64,000 bases of DNA from Flagellimonas aquimarina (GTDB lineage: Bacteria > Bacteroidota > Bacteroidia > Flavobacteriales > Flavobacteriaceae), in the NCBI RefSeq assembly GCF_003149745.1, contig NZ_QGEG01000002.1:1240001-1304000 (forward strand). The letters are read 5' to 3'. Positions 38,350-47,844 of the stretch are shown here, in pieces (position 1 is the stretch's first letter; each line of letters begins with the position of its first letter). A model generated the notes under the pieces. It saw nothing but the letters and a program-made list of their open reading frames with translations, did not search any database and was not told where the DNA came from. A program made the position numbers and the translations under genes.

Positions 38350-38473
38350 CATGATAAAAAAATGGCAAGAGTTTTGCATTCAAGAACTTAAAGGGAAACC
38401 TATTTAACATATATTTAACCAAGCTAGGTTAAACCTTGATCTAATTTTAAAATCATACATTTTGAATACAATC

Positions 38474-38947
38474 ATGAAAAACACACAGACCACCATTCTA
38501 CTTGCCCTCTTTTTGGGAATATTTTCAATAACCACTTTAGAGGCTCAGTACGGGAATAGATACGGCAATAATGGCTACGGTAGGCGGCAGAGTACATTGC
38601 CGCAAACTCAAGAAACTCCTAAAAAAGAAGAGCCGCTTACCGCAGAAGAACTTGTTGATGAGCGCATGCCTTCCATAACTGAATCTATTGGGTTAAACCC
38701 ATTTGAAGAGGCTGTTGTGAGGACAACTTTGATAAAATCCGTTCAAAAAAGAATGGAACTTAGAATATTGAATTTGGACCCACCCAAAATGCAAGAAGAA
38801 CTGCAAAAAATAGTGGCCAACCAAAACGAAGAGTTAAAATCTGGCCTACCAGAAGATAAGTTCAATGCCTTCCAAGAACTTCAGGAAAATAGATTCAAGG
38901 ACAAGAAGAAGAAAAAGAAGAAGAAAAAAAAGAAATCCAAAGAATGA
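38474..38947 (+). CDS. small exported protein with poly-lysine tail
   Basis: About 157 residues from ATG 38474 (a TTG at 38462 is also in frame). A signal peptide (to EAQ, about residue 24) is followed by a short Gly/Tyr/Asn/Arg segment, a helical domain (about residues 55-140) and a C-terminal block of some twelve lysines. No known domain. The stop lies 1 nt before the start of the outer-membrane barrel gene, so the two are almost certainly translated from one message and may work together at the envelope. Confidence 0.75.
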   Translation: MKNTQTTILLALFLGIFSITTLEAQYGNRYGNNGYGRRQSTLPQTQETPKKEEPLTAEELVDERMPSITESIGLNPFEEAVVRTTLIKSVQKRMELRILNLDPPKMQEELQKIVANQNEELKSGLPEDKFNAFQELQENRFKDKKKKKKKKKKKSKE

Positions 38948-38948
38948 T

Positions 38949-41462
38949 ATGAGAATACTGCTACTGTCCTTTTTACTGTTAAATACCATAACAACAATTG
39001 CTCAAGGACAGGGCAACCGACCAAATCCAATTAAAACTACAGGGAAAGTAGTAGATATTGATACAGGTCAACCTCTTGAATATGCAACCTTAATACTCCA
39101 GCGCACTAAAAATCCAGAAAGAATAACAGGTGGCATTACTGATGCCATGGGTATGTTTGAGGTTGAAACCTCTCCTGGAGTTTATAATATTCGTATAGAA
39201 TACATTTCGTACAAAACATACGAAGCCAAAGCACAGGTTTTAAGAACAAGTACAGACTTAGGTACTATTAAATTGTCTATTGATGTAGAACAGCTTGAAG
39301 ATGTAGAAGTTGTGGGTGAACGCACAACAGTAGAATTGCGCTTGGACAAGAAAGTCTATAATGTAGGAAGTGATTTAACCGTAAAAGGTGGTTCGGTAAC
39401 AGATGTTCTGGACAATGTACCATCTGTGACCGTAGATGTTGAAGGCAATATAAGTTTAAGGGGCAATGAAAGCGTACGCATACTTATAAACGGCAAACCC
39501 TCTGCACTTTCAGGGCTTAGCCCAGATGCGTTACAGCAACTCCCAGCTGAGGCCATTGAAAAAGTGGAAGTTATCACAAACCCTTCCGCTAGGTATGATG
39601 CTGAAGGTACTGCGGGAATCCTAAACATTATTCTCAAACAAAGTAAAACAGCAGGGTTAAATGGCTCTGTCAACGTCTTTGCCGGAAACCCAGATAATTT
39701 TGGTGGAGCGGTAAGTCTAAACTTAAGAAGGGAAAACTTCAATATTTTTTCTAATACTACCTACCGCTATAGAAATGCTCCCGGAAATGCGCAATTTCTT
39801 CAAGAGAATTTTAATGATGATGGCTCTACCGATAGCTTTCAAGATGAGTTTAGAGAATATCAGCGAGAACGAGATGGATTCAATACCAATTTTGGTTTTG
39901 AACTTTTCCTTTCTGAAAACAGTAGCATTACCAATTCTTTTGTTTATCGAAAAACAAATGGTAAAAATACGGTTGATGTAGATTTTTTCAATTTTGATGC
40001 CCTTAGAAATCCTACTATCCAACGAAACAGATTTACCTTGGAAGATGAAGAAGATGAAAATGTGCAGTATTCCTTGAATTATGAGAAGAAATTCAAAAAG
40101 GATGGACATGTACTGACCATGGATTATCAATATTCCAAAGGAACAGATTTTGAAAATTCTATAATTGATGAAGTTATACTTGGTGAGAATATCGTTTTGC
40201 CAACAGAACAGACCATCAATGACGAAAGTCAAATTAACCAGTTAGTGCAATTTGATTATGTATTACCTTTTGGTAAGGATAATCAATCACAATTTGAATT
40301 AGGATATCGTGGCACTTTCAACAATTTCAATACCGATTTTGATTTTGGCATTTTAAATACAAACGGCTCTTTAAATGTTGACCCAGACTTTAGTAATGAG
40401 CTAAACTACAGTGAATATGTAAATGCGGCGTACACCCAAATAGGAACAAAACTAAAAAAGTTCAGTATTCTTGGTGGTTTACGAATGGAAGCTTCGGATA
40501 TTGGTATTGACTTGGTGGAAACCAATGAGACTACGGACAAGGATTATGTGGATTGGTTCCCTTCTTTGTTTCTGGGCTATGAATTTTCAGAAATGGAACA
40601 ATTGACCATTAGTTACAGTAGAAGACTTAGAAGGCCTAGATCAAGGTTTATTAATCCATTTCCTTCACGTTCCAGTAATACCAACCTATTTCAAGGTAAC
40701 CCAGATTTAAATCCAACGTATACCAACGCATTTGATTTGGGCTATTTAAAAAGATGGGATAAGCTAACCTTTACCACCTCTGCCTACTATAATCGTTCTA
40801 CAGGTGTTTTTCAATTTATTACACAAGAAACCGGAGATTTTGTGGAAATTGAAAACGCCAACAATCCCTCAGAGCCAATATTAGTGCCGGTACAAGTGCG
40901 CACTCCAATCAACTTGGCTACGGATACCCGCTATGGAGGGGAGCTGACAACTTCCTATACTCCAAAGAAAAATTGGCGATTTACATGGAACTTAAATCTT
41001 TTTCAACAACAATTAAGAGGAGATTTCTCGTTTATTGATTTTCAAAATGAAGAAGTTGTTCAAAACTTTGATGCCGACAACTTCACTTGGTTTACGCGCT
41101 TAAGTGCCAAGCTACCCCTACCAGGAGCAATCGATTTTCAATCCAACCTTTTTTATAGGGGAAGACGTATTGATGCACAAAATGTGAATAAAGGAATACT
41201 ATCTACCAATTTGGCATTCAGCAAAGATGTTATAAAGGACAAAGCAACACTTTCTTTAAATGTTAGAGATCTGTTTAATTCTAGAAAGAGAAGAACAGAG
41301 ACTAGAACAGAAAATGTATTTACGGAGAGTGAGTTTCAATTTCGTGAACGGCAAATCACATTATCGTTTTTATATCGATTTAACCAACCTCAAAATGAAA
41401 GAACGAGAAGGGACAGAGGAAGTGGAGGAAATGGGGAAGATGATATAGAATTTGACGGGTAA
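38949..41462 (+). CDS. TonB-dependent receptor-like outer-membrane beta-barrel protein
   Basis: About 837 residues. ATG at 38949 starts a signal peptide (MRILLLSFLLLNTITTIAQ); the open frame before it overlaps the previous gene. A carboxypeptidase-regulatory-like domain (about 35-120: TGKVVDIDTGQPLEYATLIL) is followed by a plug domain (about 135-240: VTDVLDNVPSVTVD, RGNESVRILINGKPSAL, GTAGILNIILK) and a long barrel. This fits the outer-membrane beta-barrel family (OMP_b-brl_3) that imports ligands or acts as a surface channel. Ligand unknown. A strong terminator follows the stop. Confidence 0.9.
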   Translation: MRILLLSFLLLNTITTIAQGQGNRPNPIKTTGKVVDIDTGQPLEYATLILQRTKNPERITGGITDAMGMFEVETSPGVYNIRIEYISYKTYEAKAQVLRTSTDLGTIKLSIDVEQLEDVEVVGERTTVELRLDKKVYNVGSDLTVKGGSVTDVLDNVPSVTVDVEGNISLRGNESVRILINGKPSALSGLSPDALQQLPAEAIEKVEVITNPSARYDAEGTAGILNIILKQSKTAGLNGSVNVFAGNPDNFGGAVSLNLRRENFNIFSNTTYRYRNAPGNAQFLQENFNDDGSTDSFQDEFREYQRERDGFNTNFGFELFLSENSSITNSFVYRKTNGKNTVDVDFFNFDALRNPTIQRNRFTLEDEEDENVQYSLNYEKKFKKDGHVLTMDYQYSKGTDFENSIIDEVILGENIVLPTEQTINDESQINQLVQFDYVLPFGKDNQSQFELGYRGTFNNFNTDFDFGILNTNGSLNVDPDFSNELNYSEYVNAAYTQIGTKLKKFSILGGLRMEASDIGIDLVETNETTDKDYVDWFPSLFLGYEFSEMEQLTISYSRRLRRPRSRFINPFPSRSSNTNLFQGNPDLNPTYTNAFDLGYLKRWDKLTFTTSAYYNRSTGVFQFITQETGDFVEIENANNPSEPILVPVQVRTPINLATDTRYGGELTTSYTPKKNWRFTWNLNLFQQQLRGDFSFIDFQNEEVVQNFDADNFTWFTRLSAKLPLPGAIDFQSNLFYRGRRIDAQNVNKGILSTNLAFSKDVIKDKATLSLNVRDLFNSRKRRTETRTENVFTESEFQFRERQITLSFLYRFNQPQNERTRRDRGSGGNGEDDIEFDG

Positions 41463-41464
41463 CA

Positions 41465-41489
41465 AAAAAGAGACTTCAAGTCTCTTTTT
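41465..41489. terminator. bidirectional terminator
   Basis: AAAAAGAGAC, loop TTCAA, GTCTCTTTTT plus further T. It sits between the convergent barrel gene (ends 41462) and the small minus-strand gene (ends 41491) and can serve both. Confidence 0.88.
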
Positions 41490-41490
41490 T

Positions 41491-41664
41491 TTAATCGTTT
41501 CGCTTGGCTTTTTTAGCCTCGCGTTTTTCTTTGTACATTTCTATCAAGTTGCCAAACAACCAGTAAGGCACTACAAAAGTCAATAAGAAAATCATTAACC
41601 AGAAACCGATTGTCAAGATGGTTAAAAAAGCTAAGAAACCTAAATATTGGTCAAAATCAAACAT
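41491..41664 (-). CDS. 57-residue small membrane protein
   Basis: A short frame read by hand. It begins MFDFDQYLGFLAFLTILTIG, continues as one long or two short hydrophobic helices (residues about 8-38), then PYWLFGNLIEMYKEKREA and ends KKAKRND. A membrane anchor with a basic cytoplasmic tail is typical of small stress or scaffold proteins, but nothing specific is recognised. It ends on the shared terminator. Clean start and stop and a plausible protein pattern support a real gene. Confidence 0.7.
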   Translation of the reverse strand: MFDFDQYLGFLAFLTILTIGFWLMIFLLTFVVPYWLFGNLIEMYKEKREAKKAKRND

Positions 41665-41776
41665 TACTTTTTCCTTTTGTTCAACAAAGATACCGTGATT
41701 TGATTAAAAAAAACAAATCTCCAATTAAAAAATGTTCATTTGTGCGCATGTCATGTAAAATAAATCCATGAACCCC

Positions 41777-41784
41777 TAACTTTG
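41777..41784 (+). promoter_or_regulatory. candidate -7 element TAACTTTG before fumC
   Basis: Matches TAnnTTTG, 22 nt before the fumC ATG. No upstream TTG at normal spacing. Confidence 0.4.
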
Positions 41785-41806
41785 CATATCATTAAAAACA
41801 TAAAAA

Positions 41807-43204
41807 ATGAGTTTTAGAATTGAAAAAGATACGATGGGCGAAGTAAAAGTGCCATCGGATAAGTATTGGGGAGCACAAACTGAGCGATCCCGTAACAATT
41901 TTAAAATTGGCGCTCCCGCTTCCATGCCTTTAGATGTGGTTTACGGATTTGCCTACTTAAAAAAAGCAGCGGCATACACCAATCATGAGCTTGGAGTACT
42001 TGCTGTGGAAAAACGAGATTTGATTGCTCAAGTATGTGATGAGATTCTTGAAGGAAAGCATGACGAACAATTCCCGTTGGTTATCTGGCAAACTGGCTCA
42101 GGTACTCAAAGTAACATGAACGTAAATGAGGTAGTTGCCAACAGGGCCCATGAGATAGCGGGAAAAAAAATTGGCGAGGGTGAAAAAACCATACAACCCA
42201 ACGATGATGTTAATAAGAGTCAGTCCTCCAACGATACATTTCCTACTGGCATGCATATTGCTGCTTATAAAAAGGTAGTTGAGGTTACCATACCGGGTGT
42301 TGAACAGTTAAGGAATACGTTAAATAAAAAGTCACAAGAGTTTAAAGATGTAGTTAAAATTGGGCGTACCCATTTAATGGATGCCACTCCCCTAACCTTG
42401 GGTCAAGAATTCTCAGGTTACGTTTCACAATTAGACCATGGGCTTAAAGCACTAAAAAACACACTTGATCACCTTAGTGAACTTGCCTTAGGGGGCACCG
42501 CGGTTGGAACAGGATTAAATACGCCAAAGGGCTATGATGTGCTAGTGGCAAAGTATATTGCGGAGTTTACAAAACACCCTTTTGTAACAGCTGAAAATAA
42601 ATTTGAGGCCTTGGCCGCGCATGATGCCATAGTAGAAAGCCATGGAGCATTAAAGCAGCTGGCCGTTTCCTTAAACAAAATTGCCAACGATATTAGAATG
42701 ATGGCCTCAGGACCACGTTCTGGTATTGGAGAAATCATCATCCCAGCCAATGAGCCAGGAAGTTCTATAATGCCCGGTAAAGTAAATCCAACACAATGTG
42801 AAGCATTGACCATGGTTTGTGCACAGGTAATGGGAAATGATGTTGCAATTAGCGTTGGTGGCACACAAGGTCATTATGAGTTGAACGTCTTTAAACCTAT
42901 GATGGCTTCCAACATTCTACAATCCGCTCAGTTAATTGGAGATGCCTGTGTGAGCTTTGATGTAAATTGTGCCAGCGGTATTGAGCCAAACAATGAGGTA
43001 ATCAAGACACTTTTGAATAACTCTTTGATGCTGGTCACTGCCCTGAACACCAAGATTGGTTATTATAAGGCTGCAGAAATTGCCAATACGGCACATAAAA
43101 ATGGAACAACTTTAAGAGAAGAAGCGGTTAACTTAGGTTACGTTACTCCAGAAGAATATGATGAATGGGTAAAACCTGAAGATATGGTTGGCAGTTTGAA
43201 ATAG
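41807..43204 (+). CDS. fumC: class II fumarate hydratase
   Basis: A 465-residue TCA-cycle enzyme that interconverts fumarate and malate without an iron-sulfur cluster. The N-terminal [21 protein letters not shown], the [13 protein letters not shown] and [12 protein letters not shown] active-site segments, [10 protein letters not shown] and the superfamily signature [15 protein letters not shown] are all intact. Length is normal. Single-gene unit ending in a strong terminator. Confidence 0.97.
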   Translation: MSFRIEKDTMGEVKVPSDKYWGAQTERSRNNFKIGAPASMPLDVVYGFAYLKKAAAYTNHELGVLAVEKRDLIAQVCDEILEGKHDEQFPLVIWQTGSGTQSNMNVNEVVANRAHEIAGKKIGEGEKTIQPNDDVNKSQSSNDTFPTGMHIAAYKKVVEVTIPGVEQLRNTLNKKSQEFKDVVKIGRTHLMDATPLTLGQEFSGYVSQLDHGLKALKNTLDHLSELALGGTAVGTGLNTPKGYDVLVAKYIAEFTKHPFVTAENKFEALAAHDAIVESHGALKQLAVSLNKIANDIRMMASGPRSGIGEIIIPANEPGSSIMPGKVNPTQCEALTMVCAQVMGNDVAISVGGTQGHYELNVFKPMMASNILQSAQLIGDACVSFDVNCASGIEPNNEVIKTLLNNSLMLVTALNTKIGYYKAAEIANTAHKNGTTLREEAVNLGYVTPEEYDEWVKPEDMVGSLK

Positions 43205-43223
43205 AAACTTCTCTAAGCAAATA

Positions 43224-43260
43224 AAAAAAGCCCGGTTCAAAATGTGAACCGGGCTTTTTT
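43224..43260. terminator. strong terminator between fumC and the coiled-coil gene
   Basis: GCCCGGTTC (43230-43238) pairs with GAACCGGGC (43246-43254), flanked by A7 on the left and T6 on the right, so it can act in both directions. Confidence 0.92.
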
Positions 43261-43281
43261 ATAAAATGTGGATAGTGTGTA

Positions 43282-44169
43282 TTATTTTAATGCGAACTTA
43301 GAAGTTCCCAATAATTTTAGACCATTGTCATATACATTTACCATGTAGTTTCCTTTTTGGAAATCTGAAGCAGGTTTGTTAATGTAATCACAAACATCTA
43401 AAGAACTGTTTTCGTAGTAGAAGTTAGTTCCCTTGCTGTAAGTGATAGAAGCACCTTCTTCGCTAGACTTAGAAAAGCTATCTCCCAATACGTTACCTTG
43501 TGGATCAAGAACCTCAATAAAAAATTCTCTATCACCAGCTTCAGCAATTACGTTATCGGCAATTGTAAAACATACTTTGAACTTATCAGTAGATTTAGCT
43601 CTTGAAGTAGAAACCAATTTTCCGCTGTTTCTCTCTCTTACTGCATCAACAGTAAATGTAGAAAGGCTTAATGCAGAACCTCTTTCAACAGCATCTGCCA
43701 ATTGAGTGTTTTGTACAACCAAAGAATCGTTAAATACAGTTTGCTTTTCAAGTTCAACAAACGTGCTGTCTCTTTGCATAGCCAATAATGTGTTTGAGCT
43801 AGTTAAAGAATCAACTTGTTTTAATAACGCTTCTCTCTCCTTTTTAAGAACGCTAACTTGTCTTCTGTATCTAGAAAGTGAAGCAATATCAGCTTTCATA
43901 CCTTGTACAGAATCAATGTATTTTGCAATATTGTCTCTAGCAGCAACCAATTCTTCATTAGTAGCATTGCTTTCTAAAATAGCTTTATCATATTCTGATT
44001 TCAAGCTGTTCAAATCTTCAACAACCAACTCTTTTTCTTGAGTAAGTGCCGTAGTGGTCTTTTTCTTATCCTGGTAAAGACTCACTGTATAAATAATAGT
44101 TCCTAAAAGAACCACACCTAATAGACCAGCTATTACCTTTAATCCGTTGTTACTTTTTGTTTCAGTCAT
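43282..44169 (-). CDS. membrane-anchored coiled-coil protein
   Basis: About 295 residues from ATG 44169. A short cytoplasmic tail (MTETKSNNG) leads into one membrane helix (about residues 10-30), a long heptad-rich coiled coil (about 35-160) and a C-terminal beta-rich domain (about 175-295) with VCFTIADNVIAEAGDREFF and LDVCDYINKP. Relatives in Flavobacteria have been labelled chromosome-partitioning ParA, but no Walker motif is present, so that name is wrong here. The topology would put the coiled coil in the periplasm. Function unknown. Confidence 0.78.
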   Translation of the reverse strand: MTETKSNNGLKVIAGLLGVVLLGTIIYTVSLYQDKKKTTTALTQEKELVVEDLNSLKSEYDKAILESNATNEELVAARDNIAKYIDSVQGMKADIASLSRYRRQVSVLKKEREALLKQVDSLTSSNTLLAMQRDSTFVELEKQTVFNDSLVVQNTQLADAVERGSALSLSTFTVDAVRERNSGKLVSTSRAKSTDKFKVCFTIADNVIAEAGDREFFIEVLDPQGNVLGDSFSKSSEEGASITYSKGTNFYYENSSLDVCDYINKPASDFQKGNYMVNVYDNGLKLLGTSKFALK

Positions 44170-44337
44170 AACTTTTAAATTAATTGATCTTGCGTTTAAA
44201 GTGTATTTAATCAATTGTGTTCTGTTTATATACGCTTGAGTTTTTATTTTGGATTATTAAGGATTAAATAATGTTAAAAAAATTATCATCAATATATTTA
44301 AAGTATTAATTTTAAAGGGTTTACAAACTTATCTATT

Positions 44338-45114
44338 ATGAAAAAAAAATACTTTTTAGTTGCATTTAGCTTTTTCTTAATGCTTGGTTGCAAGGAAATT
44401 AAGGGTCAAAAGGATGATGTTACCTCCAAAGAAGATCTAACTGCCACCTTGAAAATCATTCCTATAGAACATGCCACTGTGGTTTTAGAATGGAAAGGAA
44501 TTATCATATATATAGATCCTGTAGGTGGAATTAAGGCCTTTGAAAATCAAAAACAACCAGATTTAATTTTAATTACAGACATTCACGGTGATCACTTTAG
44601 TTTAGAAACGCTGCAAGAACTAAATACATCAAAAGCCAAAATCATGGTTCCGCAAGCAGTTGCAGATAAGATGCCAGAAGAATTTACCCCACAAATAGAT
44701 GTTTTGAACAATGGAGATTCTAAAGAGCGATACGAAATTACCGTTGAAGCAATTCCCATGTACAATCTGCGAACAGAAGCCTTGAAATTTCATGCTAAAG
44801 GAAGAGGAAATGGTTATGTGCTGAATATGAATGAACAGCGCTTATACTTTTCAGGGGATACCGAGGACATACCCGAAATGCGTGCACTTAAAAACATTGA
44901 TAAGGCATTCATCTGCATGAATCTTCCTTATACCATGACGGAGGCAAGTGCTGCGGATGCTGTTCTAGAATTTAAGCCAAAAGAAGTGTACCCGTACCAT
45001 TATAGAGGACGTCCAAATGTGAGCGACGTGACAAAGTTCAAAGAGATTGTAAACAAGGGAAATACAGCAATAAAAGTGGTACAATTGGATTGGTATCCGA
45101 ACGATGATTTTTGA
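44338..45114 (+). CDS. MBL-fold (UlaG-like) lipoprotein
   Basis: A 258-residue protein with lipobox FFLMLGC (lipid cysteine near residue 18) and a metallo-beta-lactamase fold: EHATVVLEWKGIIIYIDPVGG, the metal motif TDIHGDHFS, LYFSGDTED, and YPYHYRGRPNVSD near the end. The pattern (a single HxxDH-like DIHGDH, small domain) is that of UlaG/metal-dependent lactonase-type hydrolases. Being a lipoprotein, it acts in the periplasm or at the outer membrane. Substrate unknown. Confidence 0.85.
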   Translation: MKKKYFLVAFSFFLMLGCKEIKGQKDDVTSKEDLTATLKIIPIEHATVVLEWKGIIIYIDPVGGIKAFENQKQPDLILITDIHGDHFSLETLQELNTSKAKIMVPQAVADKMPEEFTPQIDVLNNGDSKERYEITVEAIPMYNLRTEALKFHAKGRGNGYVLNMNEQRLYFSGDTEDIPEMRALKNIDKAFICMNLPYTMTEASAADAVLEFKPKEVYPYHYRGRPNVSDVTKFKEIVNKGNTAIKVVQLDWYPNDDF

Positions 45115-45124
45115 AGCAATAAAA

Positions 45125-45173
45125 TATTGATGGGTTATTGTCGTTATTGATAGAGAATCAACCCAAATCAATA
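45125..45173. repeat. inverted repeat upstream of 45181 CDS
   Basis: TATTGATGGGTT (45125-45136) pairs with AACCC-AA-ATCAATA (45160-45173), with a 2-nt bulge and 23-nt loop. It ends 7 nt before the next ATG. Either a weak terminator or an operator/5'-leader structure. Confidence 0.4.
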
Positions 45174-45180
45174 CTAAACC

Positions 45181-45867
45181 ATGGCTCCCAAATCCTATGT
45201 TTTGTTTGCATTTGCATTTATTTTTGCTGTAAACGCCAACTTTTCCAATCAGTGTGACAATTTTTATGCAAAAGTCACGTATGGTCTCAGTCATTCAAAA
45301 AAAGCCCTAACCGCAACCAATTTTGAGCATCAGATGTATTATGCCGAAAGAGCTATGATAGCTCTGGAAAAATCAAAATCTTTTCTGGAAGAATGCGGTT
45401 GTGCCAAGTCTGAGGATAAAACTTTAGACGCCATTGAAAGTTTGAACAAAGCCACATCACCAGTGGATTGGGATGCCGGACGTTACTTCACAAAAAAATC
45501 TGTTGGAATAATCAATGAGTTGATCACCATTCTGGATGAATGTACTCTAGGAATTGCTGCAACGGCAGTAGTTGAAGATAGTGCTGACAGCGCACTTGAA
45601 CATGAGGCCTACTCAGATGCAGAAGAAAGTGGGCAAACTTCTGTGGAGATGGAAATGATAACCGTTTTTGATAAGCATGCTAAGGATAAACTGGCATCAA
45701 CTAAAAAAGCCATTGATCAAATGGTTTTGCTTTCAAAATCATTTGATCATGATTCATCAAAAAAACAAAATGATCCCAATAGCTTGGAATTTCACCAAAA
45801 AGCATATCTGCAAGAAGCTAAAAAACTACTTGAACAAGGGTTAAAAGCATTTGAAAAAGAAGAATAA
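45181..45867 (+). CDS. exported helical protein of unknown function
   Basis: A 228-residue protein with a signal peptide (MAPKSYVLFAFAFIFAVNA) and a mostly helical body. Three cysteines in the first half (QCDNF, ECGCAKSED) could form disulfides. An acidic linker (about 145-165) is followed by a lysine-rich helical C-terminus. No domain recognised. It follows the UlaG-like lipoprotein by 66 nt on the same strand and ends 4 nt from the convergent ettA stop. Confidence 0.7.
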   Translation: MAPKSYVLFAFAFIFAVNANFSNQCDNFYAKVTYGLSHSKKALTATNFEHQMYYAERAMIALEKSKSFLEECGCAKSEDKTLDAIESLNKATSPVDWDAGRYFTKKSVGIINELITILDECTLGIAATAVVEDSADSALEHEAYSDAEESGQTSVEMEMITVFDKHAKDKLASTKKAIDQMVLLSKSFDHDSSKKQNDPNSLEFHQKAYLQEAKKLLEQGLKAFEKEE

Positions 45868-45871
45868 TATT

Positions 45872-47566
45872 CTAACGAATAAGTTTTTTATACTTAATAC
45901 GCTTGGGCATGATATCTGTTCCCAGGCGTTTCTTTTTGTTTTCCTCATAGTCAGAGAAAGAACCTTCAAAGAAATAAACCTGCGAATCTCCTTCAAAAGC
46001 CAAAATATGGGTGCATATTCTATCTAAAAACCATCTGTCGTGAGAGATGATAACCGCACAACCTGCAAAATTCTCCAACCCTTCTTCTAAAGCCCGTAAC
46101 GTATTTACATCCAAATCATTGGTAGGCTCATCCAAAAGCAATACGTTGCCTTCTTCCTTAAGGGTCATAGCTAAATGAAGTCTATTGCGTTCACCTCCAG
46201 AAAGCATGTTTACTTTTTTGTTTTGCTCACTGCCAGAGAAATTAAATCTACTCAGATAAGCCCTTGAGTTCACTTGCTTCCCTCCCATCATTACCAGTTC
46301 CTGACCATCACTGAAGTTTTCCCAAATTGTTTTATTGGGGTCAATATTGGAATGACTTTGATCTACATAGGCCAACTTGGCCGTGTCTCCAACAACAAAT
46401 TCTCCTTTATCCGGTGTTTCCTCTCCCATGATCATTCTAAAGATGGTGGTTTTACCAGCCCCGTTTGGGCCAATAATGCCAACAATACCTGCTTGCGGAA
46501 GATTAAAGCTTAAATCTTCATATAGCAACTTATCCCCATAGGCTTTACTTACCCCTTTGGATTCAATAACATTGGTTCCCAGTCGAGGTCCATTTGGAAT
46601 GTATATTTCCAGTTTTTCCTCCAGTTGTTTTTGATCCTGGCTCAAAAGCTTATCGTAATTCTTTAAACGTGCCTTTTGTTTGGTTTGCCTTCCTTTAGCT
46701 CCTTGCCTAACCCATTCCAATTCACGTTCCAACGTTTTTTGTCGTTTCGAGGCCTGTTTGCTCTCCTGAGCCAGTCTTTTGGATTTTTGATCCAACCAAC
46801 TGGAATAATTCCCTTTCCACGGAATACCCTCTCCCCTGTCCAGTTCCAAAATCCACCCAGCAACATTATCCAAAAAGTATCGGTCGTGCGTAACTGCTAT
46901 AACTGTTCCCTTGTATTGTGCCAAATGATGTTCCAACCAATGTACGGATTCGGCATCCAAGTGGTTGGTGGGCTCGTCCAAAAGTAGCACATCTGGTTCT
47001 TGTAACAGGAGTCTGCACAAGGCCACCCTTCTTTTTTCACCTCCGGACAAAACGCCAATTTTCTTATCAGAATCTGGGGTACGGAGTGCATCCATGGCAA
47101 TCTCCAATTTGGTATCCAATTCCCACGCATTGGAAGCATCAATCTTATCTTGAAGCGCAGCCTGTTTATCCATCAACTTCTGCATCTTGTCTGCGTCCTC
47201 ATATACTTCGGGCAGACCAAACATATCATTGATTTTGTTGTATTCATCAAGAATAGCAACGGTTTCCGCAACACCTTCTTTAACCACTTCAAGGACTGTT
47301 TTTTCATCATCCAATTGAGGTTCTTGCTCTAAATAGCCCACGGAGTAACCCGGTGAAAAAACCACATCTCCTTGATAATTTTTATCCTCTCCCGCTATAA
47401 TCTTTAATAGCGTAGACTTACCAGAACCATTAAGACCTAAAATTCCAATTTTGGCTCCATAAAAAAAGCTTAAGTAAATGTTCTTTAATACTGGGGTGTT
47501 AGCTGTTTTAAACGTCTTTGTAACACCGGACATTGAAAAAATGACCTTTTTATCGTCTGACATCAA
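45872..47566 (-). CDS. ettA: energy-dependent translational throttle protein EttA (ABC-F)
   Basis: A 564-residue ABC-F ATPase with two cassettes: Walker A GLNGSGKST with signature LSGGEKRRVALCR and LLLDEPTNHLD, then GPNGAGKTT with LSGGERNRLHLA and LLLDEPTNDLD. The linker between them is the arm/P-site tRNA-interacting segment typical of EttA (ELEWVRQGAKGRQTKQKARL). It binds the ribosomal E site and links translation to ATP level. Either of two adjacent ATGs can be the start. The small membrane-protein gene lies 29 nt upstream on the same strand. Confidence 0.95.
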   Translation of the reverse strand: MMSDDKKVIFSMSGVTKTFKTANTPVLKNIYLSFFYGAKIGILGLNGSGKSTLLKIIAGEDKNYQGDVVFSPGYSVGYLEQEPQLDDEKTVLEVVKEGVAETVAILDEYNKINDMFGLPEVYEDADKMQKLMDKQAALQDKIDASNAWELDTKLEIAMDALRTPDSDKKIGVLSGGEKRRVALCRLLLQEPDVLLLDEPTNHLDAESVHWLEHHLAQYKGTVIAVTHDRYFLDNVAGWILELDRGEGIPWKGNYSSWLDQKSKRLAQESKQASKRQKTLERELEWVRQGAKGRQTKQKARLKNYDKLLSQDQKQLEEKLEIYIPNGPRLGTNVIESKGVSKAYGDKLLYEDLSFNLPQAGIVGIIGPNGAGKTTIFRMIMGEETPDKGEFVVGDTAKLAYVDQSHSNIDPNKTIWENFSDGQELVMMGGKQVNSRAYLSRFNFSGSEQNKKVNMLSGGERNRLHLAMTLKEEGNVLLLDEPTNDLDVNTLRALEEGLENFAGCAVIISHDRWFLDRICTHILAFEGDSQVYFFEGSFSDYEENKKKRLGTDIMPKRIKYKKLIR

Positions 47567-47595
47567 GTAGTATTTTAGTTAAGAAAAATGGAAAG

Positions 47596-47778
47596 CTATA
47601 CTCTACCTTTAAGTGCATTAAAAACCCAAGCTATAGCAAAAAAGCCAACGCCTACGGCAGCAAATCCGTAGCCCGCAACTTCATCATATTTAAAAGCACC
47701 CAATGCTATCATTCCCATACCCACAAAAATCATTATCCATGTAGCCCAAGCGAGCACTGTATTTTTATTCATTCCCAT
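47596..47778 (-). CDS. small CAL67264-type membrane protein
   Basis: A 60-residue protein with two hydrophobic helices (about residues 8-26 and 34-54) and a short basic end. The pattern NTVLAWATWIMIFVGMGM...YGFAAVGVGFFAIAWVFNALKGR matches, from memory, a small Flavobacteriaceae family named after the Gramella protein CAL67264. Function unknown. It sits between the oxidoreductase gene and ettA on the same strand. Confidence 0.75.
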   Translation of the reverse strand: MGMNKNTVLAWATWIMIFVGMGMIALGAFKYDEVAGYGFAAVGVGFFAIAWVFNALKGRV

Positions 47779-47844
47779 ATAGTTAGTTCAGTAGAAAATC
47801 AAATATCGTAAAAATTGATATAATCTTGGTGACCTATGTGCAGT

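Noticed and set aside
38351-38407. An 18-codon plus-strand frame after the ArsC-like gene
   Set aside because: Too short and without context to support a gene; left as a possibility only.
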